NCBI GenBank assembly: GCA_003135055.1
Contig: PLDF01000457.1
Coordinates: 3,795-67,794, forward strand
Source: Bryobacterales bacterium
GTDB lineage: Bacteria; Acidobacteriota; Terriglobia; Bryobacterales; Bryobacteraceae
Reading direction: 5' to 3'
DNA length: 64,000 nucleotides
Position numbers and translations under genes: made by a program. The number at the start of each line of letters is the position of its first letter. Position 1 is the stretch's first letter. The notes beneath the pieces are model-generated. The model saw nothing but the letters and a program-made list of their open reading frames with translations. It searched no databases and was not told the origin of the DNA. Positions 58,540 to 64,000 of the stretch are shown one piece after another.

Positions 58540-59610
58540 ATGGCTGATGAGTTAATCGAGGCGATCCGCAGCGGCAAGCTCGCCGCCGTGCGCGCTGCCG
58601 TCAAAGCCAACCCGGAAGCGGCGCGCCATCCGAAGTACATGGGGGCGGCCGGACGTCTGGGCTCATTGCCCGTAATTCAGTTACTGCATCGCAATGGGTC
58701 CGGCCTCAACGCCTCTTACAAAAATTACTGCGCGCTAAGCAACCTGATCCAGGAGAACCCTCATGCCGCGGCGGATGGCAAAGCCGGTCCGGAGCGCCTC
58801 GCGTGCCTCACCTGGCTGCTCGAACAAGGCGCCGACCCCGAACAGCTCTCCGCCTGGCCGCCTGCGCGCGCCATAATTATCGCGGCCTTCGTGGGGCAGC
58901 CCGAGTACGTCAAGGCGCTGCGAAAAGGCGCCAGAATCGATGGCTTCGCCGCCGCCGCATTGGGCGATATCAAGCTGGTAGAGAAGACCCTCTGCGCCGA
59001 CCCGGATTTCGTCCGCGCCCGCGATCACGGCGTTCTTACCGCCTTGCAGTGCGCGGCTGGCTCGCGGCTTCCAGGCGCGAAGACGCTCGCCGTTGCCGCC
59101 CTGTTACTCGACGCCGGCGCCGATGTCGCCGCGGAAACGCAATCCTGGGGGCATCCCGTGGATGCAATATACTTCGCCGCTTCCTCCAAGAACCTGCCGA
59201 TGTTCGAGCTCTTCCTGAAGCGCGGGGCCAATGCCAGCAGCGCGCTGGGGCCCGCCTTGTGGAACGCCACGCTCGATTTCGCCGCGATCGCCATCGAGCA
59301 TGGCGGCGACCCGGACCGCGCCGCGCATGAAAAGAAACCGCTGCTCAATAACCTCATCTGCTGGGGCCAGATTCCGCAGACCATGTGGCTGCTTGCGCAC
59401 AACGCCAGCCCCAACATCGCGGACGTGGAAAACGGCTGGACCGCCGTCCATCAGGCCGCCTCGCGAGGCAACGCGAGCATCATGCGGGCCGTGCTCGATG
59501 CCGGCGGCGATCTTGGACGCCGCGACAAGCAAGGCCGCACGCCCATCGATGTCGCCCGCCTGATGGGCCGCGATAAGCTGCTGGCGTTGATGTCGGCGGC
59601 GGCGCATTGA
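58540..59610 (+). CDS. Ankyrin-repeat protein
   Basis: 356 aa, no signal peptide. Ankyrin helix pairs are evident: LIEAIRSGKLAAVRAAVKAN, RLACLTWLLEQGADPEQLSA, LAVAALLLDAGADVAAETQS, FELFLKRGANASS and a canonical last repeat NGWTAVHQAASRGNASIMRA. Intracellular protein-protein interaction scaffold; partner unknown. Its stop overlaps the next gene start (TTGA). Confidence 0.85.
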   Translation: MADELIEAIRSGKLAAVRAAVKANPEAARHPKYMGAAGRLGSLPVIQLLHRNGSGLNASYKNYCALSNLIQENPHAAADGKAGPERLACLTWLLEQGADPEQLSAWPPARAIIIAAFVGQPEYVKALRKGARIDGFAAAALGDIKLVEKTLCADPDFVRARDHGVLTALQCAAGSRLPGAKTLAVAALLLDAGADVAAETQSWGHPVDAIYFAASSKNLPMFELFLKRGANASSALGPALWNATLDFAAIAIEHGGDPDRAAHEKKPLLNNLICWGQIPQTMWLLAHNASPNIADVENGWTAVHQAASRGNASIMRAVLDAGGDLGRRDKQGRTPIDVARLMGRDKLLALMSAAAH

Positions 59611-61013
59611 GCATACCATTGAGCAAACCAGTGAGCGGCGCATTGAACAACCCAGTGAGCAAACCCCGCCGGCAGCTCGGCTTCTTCGACGCCACCATGA
59701 TCGTGATGGGCGGCATCGTCGGCTCGGGCATCTTCATCAACCCGTCCGTGGTTGCGCGCCATTTGCACACTTCAGCGCTGATCCTGGGCGTTTGGCTGAT
59801 GGGCGGCGCACTGGCCATGCTGGGCGCCTTCATCTGGGCGGAGCTAGCCACGCGTCTGCCCGGCGCCGGCGGACAGTATCTATACTTGCGTGAAGCCTAT
59901 CACCCCATGGTCGCGTTCGTATACGGATGGGTGCTGCTGCTGGTCACTCAGACCGGCGGCATGGCCGCGGTGGCCGTGACCTTCGCGCATTATTACCGCG
60001 AGCTGACCGGCATAGGGTGGAGCGATAGCGCCATCGCCGCCACCGCGCTGCTGTTGCTCACCGCCATCAACTGTTTCGGCGCGCGCGCCGGCAGCAACGT
60101 GCAGAGCGCGCTCATGCTCATGAAGACCGGCGCCATCGCCGCGCTGGTGCTGGCGGGAATTTTCTGGGGCGGCGGGCATGTTCACGCGGCTCCGCTGCTT
60201 GGTCGCCCGGTTTCCTTCGGCTTGATCGGCGCCATCGGCGCGGCCACGGTCCCGGTGGCGTTCGCTTACGGTGGATGGCAGACCGCCAGCTTCGTCGCCG
60301 GTGAGATGCGCGACCCGCGCCGCGATCTTTCACGCGGCCTCATCGCGGGCGTCGCCGGAGTGGTGCTGCTTTATCTGTCGGTGAACTTCGTGTGCGTAAA
60401 GGTGCTGTCGCCTGCTGGTCTCGCCGCCACGTCCACGCCCGCTTCGGCCGTGATGCGCGCCGCGCTTGGCTCCCGGGGCGCACAGTGGATCGCCATCGGC
60501 ATCGCCATTTCCACGCTGGGATTCCTGAGCCAGGGAATTCTCACCGCGCCCCGCGTCTATTACGCCATGGCGCGCGACGGCCTGTTTTTCGAATGGGTGG
60601 GACGTCTCTCGGCGCGCACTGGCGCTCCCGTGGTCGCCATCGTGTTGCAGGGCGTCTTCGCCACCGTAATCGCGCTGCTGGGCAAGTACGAGCAGATTCT
60701 GAATTACGAAGTGTCAGTCGATTTCATTTCCTTCGCGCTGACGGCCGCGTCGCTTTTTGTTTTTCGCTCGCGCGAGAGATCGCAGCCTATGGACCAGGCC
60801 GTGAGCCAGGCCGTTGTCCCGCGCCACTTATCCGGAATCTATCGCGCGCCGGGCCATCCCTACACCACCGGTCTCTTCATTTTCGCCTGCGCCGCCATTG
60901 TTGCCAGCACATGGGCCGCGTCGCCACTGAACAGCGTCATCGGTTTCGGGATTCTGCTCACCGGCATTCCCGTATATTTGTATTGGAGCCGCCGCTCCAA
61001 AACTTGCGCATGA
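59607..61013 (+). CDS. APC-family amino acid permease
   Basis: About 468 aa, 12 hydrophobic segments. Conserved first helix FFDATMIVMGGIVGSGIFIN (GxGxG-like substrate loop), and NCFGARAGSNVQSALMLMKT. Likely secondary transporter of amino acids. The track start TTG 59607 overlaps the ankyrin stop; its first ~16 codons are repetitive (SIPLSKPVSGALNNPVSKP), so GTG 59655 (MSKPRRQLGFF) is an equally reasonable start. The gene overlaps the following aminotransferase by 4 nt (ATGA). Confidence 0.88.
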   Translation: MSIPLSKPVSGALNNPVSKPRRQLGFFDATMIVMGGIVGSGIFINPSVVARHLHTSALILGVWLMGGALAMLGAFIWAELATRLPGAGGQYLYLREAYHPMVAFVYGWVLLLVTQTGGMAAVAVTFAHYYRELTGIGWSDSAIAATALLLLTAINCFGARAGSNVQSALMLMKTGAIAALVLAGIFWGGGHVHAAPLLGRPVSFGLIGAIGAATVPVAFAYGGWQTASFVAGEMRDPRRDLSRGLIAGVAGVVLLYLSVNFVCVKVLSPAGLAATSTPASAVMRAALGSRGAQWIAIGIAISTLGFLSQGILTAPRVYYAMARDGLFFEWVGRLSARTGAPVVAIVLQGVFATVIALLGKYEQILNYEVSVDFISFALTAASLFVFRSRERSQPMDQAVSQAVVPRHLSGIYRAPGHPYTTGLFIFACAAIVASTWAASPLNSVIGFGILLTGIPVYLYWSRRSKTCA

Positions 61014-62086
61014 GACACAGACACTCCGACTACATGCAATGGGCCAAGACGCAGAGCCGCGCCCGATTCAACCTGGCCACCAGCGGCGTTGGGCCGTTTC
61101 CGTTGCGCGAGATGCCGTTCGATTTCTCGAGCCTCGAAATCAACGGCGACAACACCTATGGATACGCGCCGCTCAAGAACGCCATCGCGCGCAAACACGC
61201 CGTGGACCCCGATTGCATTTTCACCACCGAGGGCACGTCCATGGCGAACTATGTCGCCCTGGCGACGCTGCTCGAACCCGGCGACGAGGTTCTTATCGAG
61301 CAACCCGTCTACGGCCTGCTGCTCGATGCGGCTGCGTATATTGGCGCCGGCATCAAACGCTTCGCGCGCACCGAAGAGAGCGGCTGGGCGCTCGACCCCG
61401 CGCAAGTCCGCCGCGCGCTGTCGCCCAATACCAAGCTGATCGTAGTGACCAATCTGCACAATCCGTCGAGCGTCCTGACTGCCGATTCCGTCTTGTATGA
61501 GATAGCCGACCTCGCCGCGAGTGTGGGCGCAATGCTACTGGTGGATGAAGTCTATCTCGACGCAGTCTACGAAAACACGCCGCGTACGTCGTTCCACCTG
61601 GCCGGCAATATCGTGGTCACCAGCAGCCTGACGAAAGTCTACGGCGTCAGCGGCCTGCGCTGCGGCTGGATTCTGGCGCAGCCCGATCTCGTCCGCGCCA
61701 TGTGGCAGCTCAACAATCTCTTCGCCGCCACTGCCGCTCATCCGGCTGAGATCATCGGCGCCGCCGCATTCGAACACCTTCCCATCTTGCTCAATCGCGC
61801 CCGCAAGGTAGTGGACGCGGACCGCGCCGCGCTTCATCTGTTCCTCGATTCGCAGCCGAAAGTAACGGCGGTGCGCGCGGAGTTCGGAACCACGTCATTT
61901 CTGCGCTTAAACGAGGGCGGCGCCGATGAATTCCTGACTCGCCTGCGCGCCGAATACGAAACCTCCGCCGTGCCGGGACGCTTCTTCGAAATGCCCGATC
62001 GTATTCGCATCGGGATGGGCGTCAATCATGAGATGTTCGTGGAAGGTTTGCGGCGGTTCGCGCAGGCGCTGGGTAGTGGATCCTAA
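61010..62086 (+). CDS. Class I/II PLP-dependent aminotransferase
   Basis: 358 aa from ATG 61010. Fold type I features: FSSLEINGDNTYGYAPLKNA, LIEQPVYGLLLDAAAY, VVTNLHNPSSVLTADSVLYE, LLVDEVYLDAVYEN and the PLP-Lys in SSLTKVYGVSGLRCGW. Probably deaminates an amino acid brought in by the co-transcribed permease (4-nt overlap). N-terminal ~40 aa are short compared with typical 390-aa enzymes, but no core element is missing. Confidence 0.88.
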   Translation: MRHRHSDYMQWAKTQSRARFNLATSGVGPFPLREMPFDFSSLEINGDNTYGYAPLKNAIARKHAVDPDCIFTTEGTSMANYVALATLLEPGDEVLIEQPVYGLLLDAAAYIGAGIKRFARTEESGWALDPAQVRRALSPNTKLIVVTNLHNPSSVLTADSVLYEIADLAASVGAMLLVDEVYLDAVYENTPRTSFHLAGNIVVTSSLTKVYGVSGLRCGWILAQPDLVRAMWQLNNLFAATAAHPAEIIGAAAFEHLPILLNRARKVVDADRAALHLFLDSQPKVTAVRAEFGTTSFLRLNEGGADEFLTRLRAEYETSAVPGRFFEMPDRIRIGMGVNHEMFVEGLRRFAQALGSGS

Positions 62087-62303
62087 TCCACCTGAAAGGA
62101 GAACAGATCGACAAACGCCGGTCCACTCACTTACTTGGAAATCGAATTCCCGCGCCCCGCCGAAGTGCAGTTCTCAATCGCCCACTCGACGTTCTGCGGG
62201 GATACCCCCAATACAGTGCGACGCACACACACGGCGCTTATTGCGCCGGCCCACAAATCTCGCACTCGATAGCGTCTTCTTGATCTGCTGATTAGCCGAG
62301 GCG

Positions 62304-62309
62304 TAAGAT
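62304..62309 (+). promoter_or_regulatory. -10-like TAAGAT, 6 nt before ATG 62316
   Basis: TAAGAT-AAGGCA-ATG with TTGATC 18 nt upstream as a possible -35. Same geometry as the other leaderless candidates. Confidence 0.5.
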
Positions 62310-62315
62310 AAGGCA

Positions 62316-63023
62316 ATGCATTGTCATGTAGTCGGCGTAGACGGCTGCAAGGCCGGCTGGATCGCCGCGGAGTATGACCCCGACGCCAGGCGGCTAACCT
62401 TCACGACCCATGCCGACTTTTCGTCTCTCCTGCTCGCGTTTGTTGATGCAGCCAGCATCGCCGTCGACATACCGATCGGCCTGACCGAATCGTTTCAGCC
62501 CCGCCGCTGCGACCTGCTCGCGCGTCGACTTATTGGATCTCGATCGAGTAGTATCTTTCCGGCGCCGGACCGCCGGCTGCTTCGGTTCCCGACTTACTCG
62601 GAAGCATCCGCCTTCTCCCGTGAGAACTCCGGCAAAGGACTCACGCGCCAAAGTTTCGCCATCTGCGGTAAGATCGCCCAAGCGGATTCCGCCATGTCTC
62701 CGGAACTTCAGTCGCGGGTTTTTGAGATTCATCCCGAAGTATGTTTTTGGGCCGCCGCAGGTCGCCGCCAGCTCAGTCACCCAAAGCGTAAAGCGGCCGG
62801 GTTCGAAGAACGGCGAGCGATCCTGGAACAAGTGTTTATTGGAGTCGGGATTCCGGCACGGCGTGAAGCAGAGGGGCTGTTGCATGGTGCTGGATCGGAT
62901 GATGTTTTGGACGCTACAGTTGCCGCGTGGACGGCATGGCGGCATGCCAGAGGCCGATGCGAGCGCGTTTCGGAATCACCGGAACTTGACACCCGGGGGC
63001 TGCGAATGGAAATGGTGTATTGA
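62316..63023 (+). CDS. DUF429 family protein (RNase H-like fold)
   Basis: 235 aa. DUF429 pattern: VVGVDGCKAGWIAAEYDP (Asp in strand 1), ASIAVDIPIGLTES (second Asp), then PEVCFWAAAGRRQLSH, and a final DDVLDATVAAWTAWR with Asp pair. This fits the RNase H-like (ribonuclease/NTP-binding) fold suggested for the family; biochemical role unknown. Start ATG 62316; -10-like box only 6 nt upstream. Confidence 0.82.
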   Translation: MHCHVVGVDGCKAGWIAAEYDPDARRLTFTTHADFSSLLLAFVDAASIAVDIPIGLTESFQPRRCDLLARRLIGSRSSSIFPAPDRRLLRFPTYSEASAFSRENSGKGLTRQSFAICGKIAQADSAMSPELQSRVFEIHPEVCFWAAAGRRQLSHPKRKAAGFEERRAILEQVFIGVGIPARREAEGLLHGAGSDDVLDATVAAWTAWRHARGRCERVSESPELDTRGLRMEMVY

Positions 63024-63052
63024 TAAGGCATCGGATCGCATGTAGGAGGATT

Positions 63053-63844
63053 GTGAAAGTTCGAGCACTTCTGAGCATCGGTACAGCCGCTCTGGCTTCC
63101 TGCGGGCTGTTTGGCCAGTCTGCGGCAAGCCAGCCGGCGTTTGAGGTGGCTTCGGTGAAGCCCTCCACTCCGGAGGACAGAGTTATCGGGCTGTTCACTT
63201 ATCCCGGAGGCAGAATTACCGCGACGAATTACACTCTGGAAATGCTGATGGAAGAGGCATACAGCGTCCAGCGCTTTCAGATTTCGGGCGGCTCGCGATG
63301 GCTCGGCGACGACCGGTATAACATTGTGGCGAAGCCGCCGGCGTCATCGAAATCGAGCAGGTCGATGCCGCCCTATGAGAAGGCGCCTCCCAACGACGAG
63401 CAGTTACTGATGCTGCAAACGCTGCTGGCGGATCGTTTCCACTTACAGTTCCACCGCGAGATGAAAGAAGGCCCGGTGTATGTGCTGACAGTCGGTAACA
63501 AGGCGCTGAGGTTGACACCGGCCAAGAGCGCCGACGATTTTCCCTGGGTGGGACGCCCCGGCGGGGGCGGAACCGTATCCGGCAACGGCGTGGCCGGTAC
63601 AAATGCGTCCATGCAGCTTTTGGCTACACGCCTGACCGGTTATTTGCGCCGTCCGGTGCTGGACCAGACCGGGCTGAAGGGCGCTTTCGACTTCAAGTTC
63701 GACTATGCGGCGGACGACAATCAACCTGATGTGATTGCTTCGATCTTCGCCTCGATTCAAGGGCTCGGGCTTAAGCTGGAAGCGGCAAAGGGTCCGGTTG
63801 AGACTCTCGTCATCGACCACGCGGATAAGCCGGCGGAGAATTAA
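63053..63844 (+). CDS. TIGR03435-family soil-Acidobacteria secreted protein
   Basis: 263 aa, GTG start preceded by TAGGAGGATT. A leader (LLSIGTAALASCGLFGQSAA) gives an exported protein. The family core is obvious: FEVASVKPSTPEDR, GGRITATNYTLEMLMEEAYS, QISGGSRWLGDDRYNIVAKP, LLADRFHLQFHREMKEGPVY and the end FASIQGLGLKLEAAKGPVET with LVIDHADKPAEN. Expanded in Acidobacteria; function unknown, and often near TonB/BlaR-like sensing systems, not seen here. Confidence 0.93.
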   Translation: MKVRALLSIGTAALASCGLFGQSAASQPAFEVASVKPSTPEDRVIGLFTYPGGRITATNYTLEMLMEEAYSVQRFQISGGSRWLGDDRYNIVAKPPASSKSSRSMPPYEKAPPNDEQLLMLQTLLADRFHLQFHREMKEGPVYVLTVGNKALRLTPAKSADDFPWVGRPGGGGTVSGNGVAGTNASMQLLATRLTGYLRRPVLDQTGLKGAFDFKFDYAADDNQPDVIASIFASIQGLGLKLEAAKGPVETLVIDHADKPAEN

Positions 63845-63915
63845 AAGTGGGGCGGGCCCATGGCCTGCCGTGTCCGCGCCGCTCAGAGCGCTCGGAGTCC
63901 AGCTCTGGACACGAC

Positions 63916-64000
63916 CTACATCAGGATCAATCCGCGCCGCAGCCCGCGCGTTACAGCTTCCGTCCGGCTGGAAGCATTCAACTTCCCCATCACCGACGCC
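63916..64000 (-). CDS. C-terminus of LuxR-type regulator (partial)
   Basis: Reading out of the window on the minus strand: ASVMGKLNASSRTEAVTRGL then RRGLILM and stop. This is the recognition and last helix of a LuxR/FixJ HTH (typically VxxHxxxIxxKLxxxxRTEAVxxALRRGLI). The rest of the protein is beyond the edge, so I cannot say whether it has a receiver domain. Confidence 0.75.
   Translation of the reverse strand, partial: ASVMGKLNASSRTEAVTRGLRRGLILM

Overview
GC-rich chromosomal DNA that looks like a soil Acidobacteriota of the Solibacter/Bryobacteraceae type. The lineage is inferred from family content: a TIGR03435-type secreted protein, an Acidobacteria-type duplicated orphan permease (ADOP, MacB/FtsX), an Oar-like TonB-dependent receptor with an N-terminal carboxypeptidase-regulatory domain, a Tat-exported Gfo/Idh/MocA oxidoreductase, a very large alpha-2-macroglobulin with an inserted carboxypeptidase-regulatory domain, and ADOP-style single genes spread among short operons. 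No search was run; family names rest on motifs read in the translations.

Layout. 0.4-7.3 kb: flagellar basal body and export genes flgB-flgC-fliE-fliF-fliG-fliH-fliI-fliJ, mostly overlapping, followed by hemQ/chdC. The fliH/fliI junction carries a ~70 bp duplication separated by a hairpin element. 8.1-11.1 kb (minus): two SDR nucleotide-sugar epimerases and a GT2 glycosyltransferase. 11.2-12.5 kb: an orphan AAA+ ATPase behind 18-bp tandem repeats. 12.6-17.1 kb: an rlpA - sigma54-activator locus interrupted by a small element; a 655-bp segment is present on both sides exactly as expected for single-crossover (Campbell) integration of a ~2.8 kb circle, and the insert holds a tRNA-Arg 3' fragment, two unknown genes, phased 10-bp repeats and an excisionase-like HTH fused in frame to the RlpA C-terminus. 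17.1-24.2 kb: GT4, a dCTP deaminase remnant, Gfo/Idh oxidoreductase with a histidine-rich membrane protein, YihY/BrkB, and a GatC-like small protein with an amidase.

24.5-40 kb: TonB receptor, secreted unknowns, membrane metallophosphoesterase, alpha/beta hydrolase plus FGE-sulfatase-domain protein, MarR-GNAT fusion with a clear operator, a frameshifted outer-membrane barrel, a PIN/AbrB toxin-antitoxin pair, DUF192 and two secreted proteins. 40-64 kb: guaA, an MBL-fold protein, homoserine dehydrogenase, the alpha-2-macroglobulin, rlmN, M16 protease, a deoxyhypusine-synthase-like enzyme, PA14 and PfpI proteins, the ADOP permease, ankyrin protein, amino acid permease with aminotransferase, DUF429, TIGR03435 and the C-terminus of a LuxR-type regulator running off the end.

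Two features run across the window. (1) Small hairpin elements, many with a GTGGGGCA-like edge, lie between genes and in two cases form the last codons of a gene. (2) Several genes in the 40-63 kb part have a -10-like TANNNT hexamer 6-7 nt before the start codon and no Shine-Dalgarno sequence, which suggests leaderless transcripts. The most unusual locus is the 12.8-16.3 kb integration; the AAA+ ATPase with its 18-bp repeats is the best candidate for an undescribed module.
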